This document shows positions 1 through 13,076 of a DNA stretch of 64,000 bases, in pieces. Position 1 is the stretch's first letter; each line of letters opens with the position of its first letter. Position numbers and translations under genes: made by a program. Below the pieces are notes generated by a model that had not been told where the DNA came from, did not search any database, and saw only the letters and a program-made list of their open reading frames with translations. This DNA comes from Aedes albopictus (Eukaryota > Arthropoda > Insecta > Diptera > Culicidae): assembly GCF_035046485.1 (NCBI RefSeq), contig NC_085138.1, positions 93,785,766 to 93,849,765 on the forward strand, written 5' to 3'.

Positions 1-730
1 ACATCATACTTTGACGAAGGGGTATTTAGGGAGGCGCTCCGCCGTGAGCGAAACTTACTTGGTTTAGACCGTCGCGATTGCGGACCTGCGCCGCGCCTGC
101 CTACCGGTTAGGCGGCGGATACAACGAGCACGATCTGTGGAAGAGTGAAACGAACGGCGGTGGTGTTCGCCGCTGCAAAAGCCGCGCTGAAGACTGAGAT
201 ATGGGCAAGCAAAAAGACCTGCTATGATGGTCTCTGGCAGAGTGGCAATGTTAGTCAGAGGGGAGAAGCCTACAGGATCGTGATGGCCAAGACATGAGGT
301 GTAATCACTCCTGCAGAGCAATCTCTAGAGATGCTGGCTGAAATCATCAAGGGCCTTTTTCCGCGCCATGATCCTAGTCCTTGGCCTCCTTTTGTAGGAC
401 AGCCGGGGAATGGGGCTGGCGATGAGGAGAGGGTCACCGATGTGGAACTTTCGAGGATAGCTTAGCTCCTTAGCGTAGGTAAGGCCCCAGGTCAGGATCG
501 GAACTCCGTCCTGGCCTTGAAAGTAGCTATTGCAGAGGCTCCCAAGATGTTCAGGTCTGCTATGCAGAAATGCCTGGACGAGGGAGTTTTCCCAGAAGTA
601 TGGAAGAGGCAGAGCCTGAGTTTAATACCAAAGGTGGAGAAACCACTTGGGGACCCATCGGCATATAGACCAATATGCTTGATCGACACGGCGGGAAAGG
701 TGCTCGAAAAAATCATCCTCAATAGAATGT
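1..730 (+). pseudogene. R1-clade LINE ORF2, copy A, first segment
   Basis: This is a decayed piece of a non-LTR retrotransposon ORF2, covering the linker between endonuclease and reverse transcriptase and the start of the RT. Translated pieces such as TSYFDEGVFREALRRERNL and AIAEAPKMFRSAMQKCLDEG match the minus-strand copy at 3271-5960 almost word for word. Relative to that copy it lacks about 100 bp near position 70 and has several stops. It keeps AGA (Arg) in SAYRPICLIDTAGK, where the other copy has TGA. It ends abruptly at AATAGAATG, and the reading resumes at 12013, so 731-12012 is a later insertion. The 5' end lies outside the window. Not functional. Confidence 0.85.
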
Positions 731-1445
731 TTTTTTTTTTTCTTCTAAACCATAGGGGGATAATCTGCTCAACAGACACCCTAACAGAAGGTTAGGGTAG
801 TGTAGGTCTGACAGGCCGTCTTCTACAACAAAAGTAAAATCCAGGACTACTCTCTCCTCGTACCCACTAAACCATTCCTATGGTCGCCAAACCCTACGTC
901 TCTCCGGAACCACCAAGAAGGTATTGCTTCAGAGAGGGGCTAGTGCACATCGCACCCACAAGGTTAGCTGCGTAGCCTGCAGCAACGAACATCGATGACT
1001 CGCTTTGGAGAGTCCATCACGGTAGCATGCTGGCGCTTAGCCAGTTTCCCGAGTGGTCCTCGCCACTCCCTTTGTCCTCGGAAGGCGGGCAGAGTCAACC
1101 CCGCCCGCACCCTACTGCTGAGCGGACATCAAGAACTGATGCCCACATGCAACCCGATCTGACCTGCCCGCAAAGGAAGGGTATCACTACCCTTCAGGCC
1201 CTATCAGATGCATCCGTAGGTTGCTGACGGCAGGGTCTCCGCCTGCCCCGACCCTTGCCGGGGACTCCTTTCCAACCGCGGGCTTGGATCCAACCCAGTA
1301 GACCGACACCACGACAGCACCGCTACCGGGACTTCCTCTCCGCGGCCACTTAATCGCTGTAAGGGTCGATCTCGACCGCAGGGCACCGGTATGACCTACG
1401 AAACCGACTCCGAACCCCTGGACCACCTTTTGTACTGCATCTGGA
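731..1445 (-). other. 3' UTR and poly(A) end of R1 copy B
   Basis: About 700 bp of GC-rich non-coding sequence follow the ORF2 stop on the minus strand and end in an A run (T run on plus, near 731-741). The junction with the AATAGAATG of copy A is sharp. Short open frames here overlap on both strands and have no family resemblance, so I treat it as UTR. Confidence 0.7.
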
Positions 1446-1912
1446 CTAGCCATTCTCCGAGTCCACGCGCCACCTCCTCTGTAGCTCCCAGACGATGTGG
1501 GTAATAGCCGTTGAAACGGCGTTCCAGCCAAACTCATCCCTACACATCCTCTGGACCAAGTTGTCCGGAGTTGTGTCCTCTCCGCATGTGGCAAGCATGC
1601 GGTCACGCATTGTGCGAAAACGCGGGCACACGAACAAAACGTGTTCCGCCGTTTCCTCTAAACCATTGCACACTGGGCATTCGGGAGAGTCCGCATGCCC
1701 GATACGGTGTAGATACTGTCGGCGAATGTAACTTCCCCATGGCGCCTATTAATCCAACTATCCACCCTCGGTATCAACCTATGGGTCCACCTTCGTTTGG
1801 TGGAACTGTCCCACGCGCGCTGCCATTTTGACCATAGAGGCCATCCTGGCAGTCCTGCGTATGCCTCTTGTGCCGCGCATTTCGAAGCACTCCATGTCCT
1901 CACTGATAAGAA
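1446..1912 (-). pseudogene. R1 copy B ORF2, C-terminal part with zinc finger
   Basis: This is the end of the LINE polyprotein downstream of the RT. It reads ISEDMECFEMRGTRG and then KWQRAWDSSTKRRWTHRLIP, both typical of R1-clade C termini. A C-X2-C-X8-H-X4-C finger (CPVCNGLEETAEHVLFVC) follows, near 1624-1680. Around 1725 the frame changes between HGEVTF and RRQYLHRIGHADSPEC, apparently after a small deletion. The upstream coding part is displaced to 3271 by a retroelement insertion. The family finger is thought to help bind target DNA or RNA. Dead copy. Confidence 0.8.
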
Positions 1913-3251
<1,339 letters not shown>

Positions 3252-3270
3252 ATGTCCTCACTGATAAGAA

Positions 3271-5960
3271 TGCTGATAGGCACCATAATGACGCAGCGTC
3301 GTGTGACACGGTACGGTACGCGCTCGCAACCCTCAGGCACATAAGCCTGTAAGTACTTTCCAGCTTCCGTCGGTAGCATTCAGAACTTAACGCGGTGCCC
3401 CACGTCGGGCCGCCATATCTAAGTATGGACGTAGCAACACTAGCCAGAAGCTTGCGCTTACTGGCGTACACCGCAGAGCTATTGGACATCATCCGGGATA
3501 GTGCCGCAATAGCTGTGGAGGCTCTTTTACAGGCATAACCGACGTGGCTACCGAAGGTAAGCTTATCGTCGATCATCACGCCCAAGTGTTTGACGTAGCG
3601 CTTTGACAGGATAGTACACTCTCCCACACTGATCTCCGTCTGCTGCTCCGACTTCAGGTTGTTAACAACCGTCACCTCTGTCTTGTGGTGAGCCAGCTCC
3701 AGTTTCCTGGACCGCATCCACGCCTCCACAACCTTGATCGAGTGGTTGGTAGTCAACTTTACCTCCTCGATCGTTTCACCGTAGACTTCGAGCGTAATGT
3801 CGTCGGCAAATCCGACAATCACCACTCCCACTGGATATTCTAACCTCAACACCTCGTCGTACATGACATTCCATAACACCGGACCCAGGATGGAACCTTG
3901 CGGGACTCCTGAGGTTATGTGACAGCAAAATTTGAAAACATATTTTCGTACCATTAGAAATAGGAACACTTAAAAAACAAAACACTACTAAATTTAATTT
4001 TTTTTTTATTTTAAATATATTTTTCAATGTATTTCGTAATTATATTACTAAGAAATAAGAAATAATATGTATATGTATAATGTACTAGTCTACGTCGGTT
4101 GACGAAATGAAATAAATGAATAAATGAAAAAATAAATGAATATTACTTCCGACCCACCTCCGTGTCGTAGACTAGTACACGATTCTGAAAGTAACTTCCG
4201 AGAATCTTGTACAGGTACTCCGGTATCCCCAGACGCAAGAGCGCATCGGCAATAGCAGACCAGCTGGCGCTATTAAACGCATTCCTTACATCCAGAGTCA
4301 CTACCGCGCAAAAGCGAATTCCCCTCCTGTTAGGCTCGAGTGCTTTCTCGGCGGTTTTTGTAACCGACAAGATAGCGTCTACGGTGGACCTCCCCTTCCG
4401 GAAGCCGTACTGGTTACTCGAAAGACCATTTTCGCACTCGGTGAACCGCAACATTCTATTGAGGATGATCTTTTCGAGCACCTTCCCCGCCGTGTCAATC
4501 AAGCATATTGGTCAATATGCCGACGGGTCTCCGGGTGATTTCCCCGCCTTTGGCAATAGTACCAGGCTCTGCCTCTTCCAAGCTTCTGGGAAAACTCCCT
4601 CGTCCAGGCATTTCTGCATAGCAGACCTGAACATCTCGGGAGCCTCTGCAATAGCTACTTTTAAGGCCAGGTTCGGAACTCCGTCCGGACCTGGGGCCTC
4701 ACCTACGCTAAGGGACTTAGCTATCCCCGCAAGTTCCAGATCGGTGACCCTCTCCTCATCGCCAGCCCCAGTCCCCGGCTGTCCTACGAAAGGAGGCCAA
4801 GGACTAGGATCATGACGCGGAAAAAGTCCTCCAATGATCCCCTCCAACATCTCTGGAGATTGCTCTGTAGGAGCCATCACCCCTCTCGTCTTGGCCATAA
4901 CGATCCTGTAAGCGTCACCCCACGGGTTCGTATTGGCACTCTGACAGAGACCCTCCAAGCAGGCCTTTTTGCTTGCTCTTATCTCGGTCTTGAGCGCGGC
5001 TTTTGCAGCGGCGAACACCACCCGCCGTTCGTTTCGCTCTTCCTCTGATCGTGCTCGCTGCATCCGCCGCCTAGCCCGTAGGCAGGCGCGGCGCAGGTCC
5101 GCAATCGCGTCGGTCCACCAGTAAGCCGGTGGCCTCCCATTTCTAGGGTGGACTCGCCTAGGCATGGTCGCATCACACGCACGTGAGAGCACCGCTACCA
5201 GCCCGTCACCGTCTAAACCGATTAAGTTTCGCTCACGGCGGAGCGCTTCCCTAAATACCTCTTCGTCGAAGTATGATGTCTTCCACCTACGAGGGCTTGG
5301 CCTTGGCCTAGCCGCCTCTTCTTCTATCCGCTGTCTGCTGTTGTTGTAGTCGATACTGTAGCGAACCGCCAGGTGGTCGCTGTGAGTGTAGCCATCATCT
5401 ACTCTCCAGTTCGAACTACTTGTTAGGCCAGGACTACAAAAGGTCACGTTAATAATTGACTCCGCTCCGTTTCGAGTAAAGGTACTCTTGGTACCGACAT
5501 TAGCCAAGTCGACATCTAAGATGGCCAGTGTTTCTAGCAGGATCTGACCCCGCTGGTTCGTGAAACGGCTTCCCCATTCCACGGTCCAGGCATTAAAGTC
5601 GCCCGATATTACCACCGGCCTTCGCTCTGTTAGCACGGTCGTTAATCGGTCCAGCATTTGCGTGAACTGCTCGATCGGCCACCGCGGAGGCGCATAACAG
5701 CTGCAGAAGAAGACCCCGTTTACTTTGGCGACCACGAAGCCCTCATAGGTAGTAGACACCAACTCCTGAACGGGGTATTTACCCGTCGTCCATATCGCCG
5801 CCATTTTTCTGGTCCCATCCGCGACCCAGTTGCCGTTGCCGGCGGGTACTCGGTATGGGTCCGATATGATGGCGATATCCGTCTCCCACTCAGAAACTGC
5901 CTGACAAAGCAGTTGCTGAGCCGCATCACAGTGGTTCAGGTTCAGCTGCGTTACCTGCAC
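3271..5960 (-). pseudogene. R1-clade LINE ORF2: endonuclease and reverse transcriptase, copy B
   Basis: The protein begins MQVTQLNLNHCDAAQ with an APE-type endonuclease (SCYAPPRW, GDFNAWTVEWGS, SDHLAV within about residues 1-210) that nicks target DNA. A basic linker and the RT follow (SYRPICLID region, GFRKGRSTVDAIL, SGVPQGSILGP and the catalytic GFADDI), which copies element RNA at the nick. The motif pattern fits the R1 clade. ORF2 starts 10 bp inside the end of ORF1. Defects: an in-frame TGA after DPSA (near 4508; copy A has AGA there), a 218-bp insert at 3928-4145, and a frame change near 3300. The C terminus is displaced to 1446-1912. Confidence 0.9.
3928..4145. mobile_element. 218-bp AT-rich insert inside the R1 RT
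   Basis: The RT frame breaks between EVGRK and CCHITSGVPQG. Copy A (13240-13267) has the uninterrupted site, which fixes the boundaries. The insert is AT-rich and ends on plus with degenerate AAATGAAT repeats, like the tail of a small retroelement. No target duplication is visible. A 14-bp string, TGTACTAGTCTACG (4081-4094), is the inverse of R1 sequence just outside the insert (near 4165-4178), so part of it may derive from the target by template switching. Confidence 0.6.
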
Positions 5961-7297
5961 TGTGATTTGTTGTTCACTGCGGCTTTCTTGAAGGCCGGGT
6001 ACCTTGGACCACCCATCGGATGTCTGTTGTTCGAGAATTTCCCGGTACAGCTCATGCAGATGGGCGGACTCGTGCAGCTGTAGGCCTTATGACCTTCAGC
6101 GCCGCATCGCCTGCACAGTTTGCGCCTGTCGGGGCCTTTGCAGTCCCACGACTTGTGTCCTGGTTCCAGACACCTAAAGCAAACCTCTGGTGGCTCGTGG
6201 AATGTCAGAGGACATACACACCAGCCCACCTTTATCCGCCCTACTTTAACGGACTTTTTAACGTCCGCCACAGGTAGCTGAACCAGAGCTATCTGTGTCC
6301 CTGCTGGCCCCTTCCGCAGCCTGACGGCTGTGGCGGCCACCTGAACATCGCACTGTTGCCGCAGTGCCGTGACGAGCTCTCCCGCTTCGGTGATCTCGTC
6401 TAGGTCTTTGACCTTCAGAGTCGCCTCATGCGTAAGAGCCCTCACCTCCACTCCATCACCAAGGACCTCTTCTGCCAGCCTCTTGTAGGTGGCGCCCTTG
6501 TGATCCTTCTCGCGCTTAAGCTCCAAGATCATTTCGCCCGTACGAGTACGTCTGATACTGCGTACATCGGCTCCAAGACCCTCAAGCTTGGCGTCGCACC
6601 TCATCGCCTTCAAGACGTCCGAGTATTTCGACTGTTCAGTCTTGATGACGAGCGCGTCACCTTTCTCGTGCTTGGCACGTACCCTCCTGCGCCTTGGCTT
6701 GGCGTCCTGCTCTTCTACCGGCGGATTCTTCCTCTTCTTCTTCTTCTTCCGCTCTACCTTTGTCCATGGAGGGTCATCTCCTTGGATCGCCCTGCTCTGT
6801 GGCTGCTGAGGGCCCACCAATGGTCGCAACCCCTTGTTCCCATCGTTCCGGGACGGGCCAGCCTTTTCAGGCCCACCCTTCCCAGCTTTCCGGGAACCCT
6901 GGCTGGGATCCGACTTTCCGGCATTATTACCGACTTTCGGAGTTATTATACGCCTGGCCTTGCGTGCGCCGCCATACAGCTCCTCACCTGACGGCTGCCT
7001 CTCCCGCTTCTGCGAATGCTTGTCACGTTTGTCACGAGCATTCGCTTCCACTCTCTTCGGACTACCTGCGAAGGAGAAGGCCTCCGTTTGGGTAAACTTC
7101 GGCACTTTCACATTTGCAGGCTCCGCTGCTGCAACAGTCAGCAACGCGAGTGCCGCGTGCTCCTGCTTGGCATCGTCGATCGACGCCCTAAGTCGAAGCA
7201 AGGCCGTTTTCAGTTCCTTGCTTATGTTCGACTTAGTGGACGCAAAGTCGATGATTTTGCCAAGCTGCTGCTCAGCCACCTCTATTGCGGACCGTCC
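5951..7297 (-). pseudogene. R1 copy B ORF1, C-terminal part with zinc knuckles
   Basis: This is the larger part of the LINE ORF1, a nucleic-acid-binding protein that packages element RNA. A lysine-rich segment (VERKKKKKRKN) precedes a globular region. Two CCHC knuckles of form C-X2-C-X4-H-X4-C follow (CFRCLEPGHKSWDC and CRRCGAEGHKAYSC), then a third cysteine pair (CMSC), as in R1-clade ORF1 proteins. It overlaps the ORF2 start by 10 bp. There is no native start here: the N-terminal 77 codons lie at 11502-11732, split off by the LTR insertion at 7298-11501, and the two parts are in the same frame across the junction. This segment has no internal stop. Confidence 0.88.
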
Positions 7298-7805
7298 TGT
7301 AACCAGTGCACACTGGGCCAGGAACAGACATTAGCAAGACAAAACCTCTAGCGCATTGGGGTTACGTCCTATCAAGTTGGTGACTTCGGCAAAGTTGTTG
7401 GGTTTTACCTGCGCCTCAAATTGCGCTTAGAATTTAGTTCGTAAAACCGCCGCATAGGTGGCGCTGCAGTGCTAACTTCTTTATTTCACATCCTAGAGCT
7501 TTGGCGTCTTCGGCAAAGTTGTAGAACAGGCAAAAATATGAAAAGTTGTCGAAGACACCAAAACTCTAGCTCTTGAAATAACAAAGTTACATTGAATATT
7601 ATAAACGTACGACTTAAATTTGCGCTTTTATGCCATTCTCTTGTTTATCACCCTACATGTTGCCATGGCAACAGAAAACAATATATTCGCAGAAGTCGAA
7701 CAAGACCGTATATGAAATTTGAAATTCTTGCAACAATCATGCGTTTTGAGGAATAACATATACATTTTCTATGTATGCATTACTAGTAGAAATTCCTGTT
7801 TTAAT

Positions 7806-9146
7806 GTACCGTCGTTGGGGGTGAGAATGGGTCAAAAAATGATACTCAAAGACTGTTTGATAAATAACAAATGCAATTGAAGTCGGAATAACTTTTTATT
7901 TGGTATGAATACTCTTCTATATGGTATTAATAGTTTAACAAGAAAGTATTACATTATATGAATTTCTTGCTAAACTACAAATGATTGAAAATTTACCCAA
8001 TCTCACCCCTTAGAGGGGGTGAGAATGGGTCAAAGTATTCGAAATCGCTTATCTAAGAATATAAGTAAATTTTATTGATCATATCTAGTAAACCTACTTA
8101 AAAAACAATATAACCATGACTAAAAAAACATTTGTTATTTTAAAAGATGATTAATCCACCTAAAAGGGCTAATACAACCGAAAAAATGTTGAAATTTGAT
8201 AAAATAACGTTTGTATGTTGTATCGCCATTTTCAGCCACCATAATCATCCTCATTTAAAGTTTCAACCTCGATGAGAGGAGGGGGGGATTACAATGAGGG
8301 AGGGACGCATTGAAAGATTGCATAAGAAATGTTTAACCAAAGCAATATTCGACGTTCATTCACTTTACCGGTTTACCGGTCCCTGCATTTCCTGAATCCC
8401 ACTACCGTCTGGCAGTTTCACGATATTTCCTTAAAATTTCAAAAATGAGTGGAGAAGAAGAACGTTATTAAGTCTATTTTGTGAGCTTACGATACTGCAG
8501 TACACTGAACGTTAGATGACGATTAGAGGAGCCGTCCAAACGCATGGGTTTATTGTTATAAATGATTTTAGGCACTAAACGTATGAACACACTCGCTTGA
8601 CACATCTTCGACATATTTTAGGAAAAAAATATGCTTTTTTGAAGATATGGTAAACATGGTACCACTTTAACGTCAAATGGAGACTGGATAACAAGTTGAA
8701 TTTTTAGTTAAGGTTATGTGCACTCGATAACGTGCTTGACCTAATCTCACCCCCATTCACAATATTTAGACATAAGGTCGCAAATATTGATTTTTTATAT
8801 AAAAAGTGCATTGACAGCCCACTTTTTTCGTTGCATCAACCAGGTAATACCTACAGCTAACTACCTATAATAAAATTTATGGTTAGGTGCTCGTGTGAAA
8901 CATTGCGAAGGAGAAATTTTTTCAGAGTGATTTACTAGTAGTTTCATCATATAAGTTTAGCCACAATTTGAACAAAAAATGATTATTGCTAAACATTATG
9001 ACGTGTAAAAACATCTTCTCTTTCAAATAACATAAAGTTTTCAATATAAATTCACGATAGTTAATGAGCTATTTCAAATTTTATGTTTCTCCGTTTTGAC
9101 CCAATCTCACCCCCCAGACCCATTGTCACCCCCATCGACGATACCT
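7806..9146. repeat. Nested foldback region with GGGGGTGAGAATGGGTC motifs
   Basis: Inside the larger element, TACCGTCGTTGGGGGTG at 7806 is mirrored by CACCCCCATCGACGATA near 9130-9146. The motif GGTGAGAATGGGTCAAA recurs at about 7821 and 8019, and its complement at about 8740 and 9100. The rest is AT-rich without open frames of note. It is probably an older element nested in the first; no clear target duplication. Confidence 0.5.
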
Positions 9147-9889
9147 ATATGAATGTTATATCGCTAGCTGTCGATGTGCAACTTCCTGATTTTGCCCAAA
9201 TTAAACGCATTTTTCGTAGGTGAATTCACTTATAGTATCTTTTATAGTTTTATATTATTCGTTTTAACATCAAATCAGAAACAATGTGAACAGCTGAAAG
9301 GAACTGAAAGATTTATCTGATAAATGTTGACAAATTATCAATTCACGGATTTTGTGGGTTGTCACGATAGCAAAATAAAGGTAAATTAGTTAAATTCACT
9401 AATATATTTATTATATTAAGTATAATTAAAGTAAACAGCCATTAGCATGTGGGATATTGCGGGATTTCGATGAAGTAGGTGGAATTTTATGTGAAAATCA
9501 AAATCAATTGCCCCGATAGTTTTATGTTTCAAAAGATAATCATGAAATCTCTCAGCAAACGCATTACGTTGGGACTCATATAAGACGCTGCCATCCACTT
9601 TACGCCAAACACAATATCTCAGCTAACTTGTATCCGACTCAGTTTATTTTTTGAATTCGAGTAGGCTCAAATTAGGCTCCTCTTTCGATTTGTCAAATAC
9701 TGAAAATAAACTTATTTGGATGCACGACAACCTGGAATTCGCGGTGGGCGTAAAGTGAGTGGCAACGTCTTGTAGGAGTCCCGACTGTTTAAAAAGATTC
9801 AAGAAGTGGAATTATTCACCTACGGAACTTACGTTTCATTCAGGCAAAATCAGGTGCAGATTACGGTATATCACTCATGTACACTAAAA
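9147..9889. other. AT-rich core without genes
   Basis: I see no protein domain, RNA gene or repeat here that matches elsewhere in the window. A 60-codon minus-strand frame at 9416-9598 is too short and featureless to support. Confidence 0.5.
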
Positions 9890-11501
9890 CAGGAATTTCT
9901 ACTAGTAATACCTAGTCAAATGTATGTATTATTGCTCAAAACGCATGATTGTTGCAAGAGTGAAATACAAATTCAAATGTACGATCTTGTTCGACTACTG
10001 CGATTATTGTTTTCTGTTGTCATAGCAACATGTAGGGTGATAAACAAGAGAATGACATAAAAGCGCAAATTTAAGTCGTTCGTTTATAATATTCAATGTA
10101 ACTTTGTTATTTCAAGAGCTAGAGTTTTGGTGTCTTCGACAACTTTTCATATTTTTGCCTGTTCTACAACTTTGCCAAAGACGCAAAAACGCTAGGATGT
10201 GAAATAAAGAAGTTAGCACCACAGCGCCACCTATGCGGCGGTTTTACGAACTAAATTCCAAGCGCAATTTAAGGCGCAGATAATACCCAACAACTTTGCC
10301 GAAGACACCAACTTGATTGGACGTATCACCAAAGTGCTAGAGGTTTTGTCTTGCTAATGTCTGTTCCTGGCCCAGTGTGCAGTGGTGTGTCTGTCTGTTC
10401 GAGATTCGTGAGATTTTCGCGGTGTAGTGTTTCGTTCGTTTTAAATGTTGAAAAATATACCAAGAAATGTTTGAATGTCCGCTGAGCATCACCCAACTAC
10501 CACCCACCGCCCACCGGACAGCTAGCAACCACACCACACAGTTCCGCTACTCACCACCAGACATCGCAGGCTTAAGGATAAGGCGGCCATGAGGGGTGGC
10601 GTATAAGGAGCCATGATGGGGCGAATTTAGTCAAAGCGGGAAAATCTTGGTCGGGGAGTCTGAAAAGGTCAGACGCCATTGCTACAGATCACTACCAAAC
10701 TGCAAGCCAAATTGAGCAGACGTATGAAAAATTGTTGAGTGAAAATTCCAAACTACTAAAGAAAAGTTCATAGTGAGAGACAGTGGAGAGTAAGAAACAG
10801 TGGAGAAAGCTGACCAACGTAGAATATCCAGGTAACACACCCCCGACCAGAATCCCAACCGTCCCCATAACTAATGCACCACCATCTCGCTCCCAAATCG
10901 CCCGCAGGACCCCTTGGTTTCTTGGTGTAGTCCTTGGAGTCCGTGTAGAGAGACCCGAAAGTCATTGCGTGGACCTACCGGCTCCCAGTCAAGCGCAGTG
11001 CTCGACCCGAAACTGCGAACGTAGGACGGAACCCTAACGGGAGAGTACCGCCCACCACAGTGCCGTTACCAACTGTGAGTGCCGCCATTTTGCCCGGAGC
11101 TTCGCGGCATCGTCAAGCCAGCGACCGCGAACGCTCGGCAGTTAGGCCACGAACGGAAGCAAACGAGGAAGAGGAAGGAAGCCGTCGTAGTGTCGAGGGA
11201 CGAAAGGAACGAGCCAGCGACGAGGAAGGAAAGTGGAGAAAGTGGTTGCGGAAAGGAAGAAGGGGCCCCGCCGACCGTAAAAGGGAAGAAGAAGCAGATA
11301 GGAAGTTAAGGTAGGAGATAGGCTGTAAGGAAGTGGGAGGAATATAGGTACCTGTGTGCAAAAAGTTTTAATAAAGTGGCAGAAGTGTTTGCAATTCGGT
11401 ACTCAAGTGTTTTCTTGGTCGCGGTGAGTCAAGCGACCCTGAGGCAGTTGTAGAAGGGGGTCTCATTGATGCCGGATAGGGGGAGGCCCCATTTGTTACA
11501 G

Positions 11502-11732
11502 TCCTTTGGATTCTCGGTTGACGGCCCTCAACAACCACGCTCCGTCCATAACCTTCACCGGCTGGCTTGCCGGGAAGTGGACTGGAGCACCCACGCTTGA
11601 GCTGCGTACGCAACTCCCAGCGCCTATCTCCTCACTTCTCCTTGCCGGAGATCTCATCAACCCGCTTCTTGCGAAGGGGTTGATCCCACCACTACTTCCA
11701 CCTAGATATTGATTTTGTTTATTTGACTTCAT
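11502..11732 (-). pseudogene. R1 copy B ORF1, N-terminal 77 codons
   Basis: The frame begins with an ATG (MKSNKQNQYLGGSSGGINPF) about 280 bp inside the 5' end of the LINE. It is polar and Ser/Arg rich, and continues in the same frame into 7297 once the LTR insertion is skipped (..NRESKG, then RSAIEVAEQQ). This ATG therefore seems to be the real ORF1 start, and the apparent GTG start at 7279 is an artefact of the insertion. No domain is recognisable in this part, which is usual for R1 ORF1 N termini. Confidence 0.75.
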
Positions 11733-12012
11733 GATTAAATCCCACGAGTAGCACGGGAAAGAATGTCCATCACGCCAGAGCCCTGCATTAACGCGGTAAG
11801 GGACAGCTTACTGTGGGGGGTGCCCAGGTACCCCACAGGCTCCGTTAAAGATCGAGCATCTTTTTCGCCCCCTCGATCACTCATTCCTCAGCACGGGTCG
11901 CTTGACACCTTGAATTGGGGTTAGTAGTCCTATTCTTAGCCGGGGACTACGCGGCTGACTCGCAAGCGGGGGGGGTGCGTCAGGCCCCAGGACTTTCGTC
12001 CCTGCTGCCCCC
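11733..12012 (-). other. 5' UTR of R1 copy B
   Basis: About 280 bp lie between the copy A junction (GAATGTTGAGG resumes at 12013) and the ORF1 ATG. A short GC-rich inverted repeat (GGTGCCCAGGTACCCCAC, near 11818-11836) could fold. LINE promoters are internal, so transcription should start near 12012 on minus; no box motif is decisive. Confidence 0.6.
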
Positions 12013-12118
12013 GAATGTTGAGGTATACCGAGGGTGTAAATGCTCTCTCGAGCAACCAGTTCGGCTTCCGGAAGGGGAGGTCGACCGTAGACGTTTTCTT
12101 GTCGGTTGCAAAGACCAC
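12013..12118 (+). pseudogene. R1 copy A, second RT segment
   Basis: This continues segment 1-730: it reads MLRYTEGVNALSSNQFGFRKGRSTVDVFLSVAKT, matching the same stretch of copy B. It is cut on the left by copy B and on the right by the MITE-bearing insert. The frame is open but tiny; not functional. Confidence 0.85.
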
Positions 12119-13076
12119 CGAGCCACAATTCGGCACCAACATTTCAAAAGGGCGTAACTGCATTTTGAAACAAACCCCTCTTTCACATCTGTGGATCGTA
12201 TTTCAATGCCGCCATGCAAATCACCGCCAGTATAGGAAAGAAGAGCAATTTCTCTGTCTAGTAATGTTTGTGAATTTCGTGGGAAACTTAAAATATGACC
12301 CACAGATGTGAAAGAGTGGTTTGTTTCAAAAAGCAGTTACGCCCTTTTGAAATGTTGGTGCCGAATTGTTCAATTTTGAGAAAAGCTGGCAGAAACTCAA
12401 TTTTTGAACATCTATTAAATGGCTTTCAGTAAATTGATCATTAATCTACAATATCAGAAGCGTTGGTTGCCTTTTAAATAAATTGCAAATCATGATTTTG
12501 TATCTTTTTACAGCGCTAATTAGCTGCTGATGGAAAAATTGCTGATTTTTTGATAAAGAACACAAGCAAGTTCAACCACTACAAAAGTATAATAATAAAA
12601 GTAATTCAATGGCTTCCATAAGTTTATTCGTAAGTTCTTGTGTATATTTGGCACCTGCAATGGAAAAAGAGATCAAAATAACACTTTTGGCTTCAAAATT
12701 GACATCACATATTAATAGTACGAGAAATTCATATGCTTCAACTTCAAAGTGTCTTACAAGTCGCTCCCATTTACTTCCCGCGCAGATATTCGGTTGAAAC
12801 GCTCGTCTAAGTATGCAGAATTGATTAAGAAAAATTGCAGCTGCCAAGAGCTGCCAAAACATTAGCGCCATAATGATATGTGTATGGCCAAATTGTATGA
12901 AAAACAGCATTTTTGTTCGGAATTCGTTCAAAAAAATCGACAAATAATGAAAATGACATAAATATGAAATTGAGAACTCAAATAAGTTTCAGTATATTCA
13001 TTTAGGCTAAAACTAGTAGACTACTATGATTTGGCAATTTTTGTCACGTATTTTCAAATCTGGACCACTGTGAGCT
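12119..13076. mobile_element. Roughly 960-bp composite insert in copy A
   Basis: The RT reading stops after KTTE and resumes at 13077, so everything between was inserted. The left part is the foldback at 12124-12369. The remainder is AT-rich and contains a 123-codon minus-strand frame (12572-12943) with several hydrophobic stretches that I do not recognise. Outer ends are CACAATTCGG and CCACTGTG; no exact target duplication is seen, so it may be more than one event. Confidence 0.55.
12124..12369. mobile_element. Foldback MITE with AAAAGGGCGTAACTG motif
   Basis: Inverted arms of about 70 bp start CAATTCGGCACCAACATTTC and enclose about 100 bp. The sub-motif TTTCAAAAGGGCGTAACTG recurs, diverged, in the MITEs at 31431-31655, 32150-32350 and 33136-33355, so these form one family. 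No open frame. Confidence 0.8.

Larger units (their letters stand above)
7309..10379. mobile_element. 3.07-kb foldback DNA element with 0.5-kb inverted repeats
   Basis: The left end CACACTGGGCC and right end GGCCCAGTGTG start inverted repeats of about 500 bp (7309-7800 against 9890-10379). CAGTG is duplicated on both sides (7304-7308 and 10380-10384). A 5-bp duplication and CAC-type termini are compatible with the Transib superfamily, but the terminal octamer is not its usual form. The interior has no transposase. Both arms carry a block like GGTGTCTTCGACAACTTTTC. The element is non-autonomous and inserted 11 bp into the solo LTR. Confidence 0.75.
7298..11501 (+). mobile_element. Solo LTR (about 1.13 kb) split by a DNA element
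   Basis: The ends are TGTAAC and GTTACA, flanked by GTCC (7294-7297 and 11502-11505) inside R1 ORF1. Without the 3.07-kb insert at 7309-10379 the LTR is about 1.13 kb. It is GC-rich with purine-rich stretches, and an AATAAA near 11371 sits where the R region is expected in plus orientation. No gag or pol is present and no second LTR was found, so it is a solo LTR left by recombination. TGT..ACA ends with a 4-5 bp duplication fit BEL/Pao or Ty3 elements; I cannot decide between them. Confidence 0.7.

Noticed and set aside
64..321. Minus-strand frame in R1 copy A
   Set aside because: Shadow of the plus-strand LINE sequence.
12572..12943. 123-codon minus-strand hydrophobic frame, perhaps a chemoreceptor piece
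   Set aside because: It lies within a MITE-bearing insert, has no recognisable receptor motif and no splice context. A protein search is needed; none could be run.
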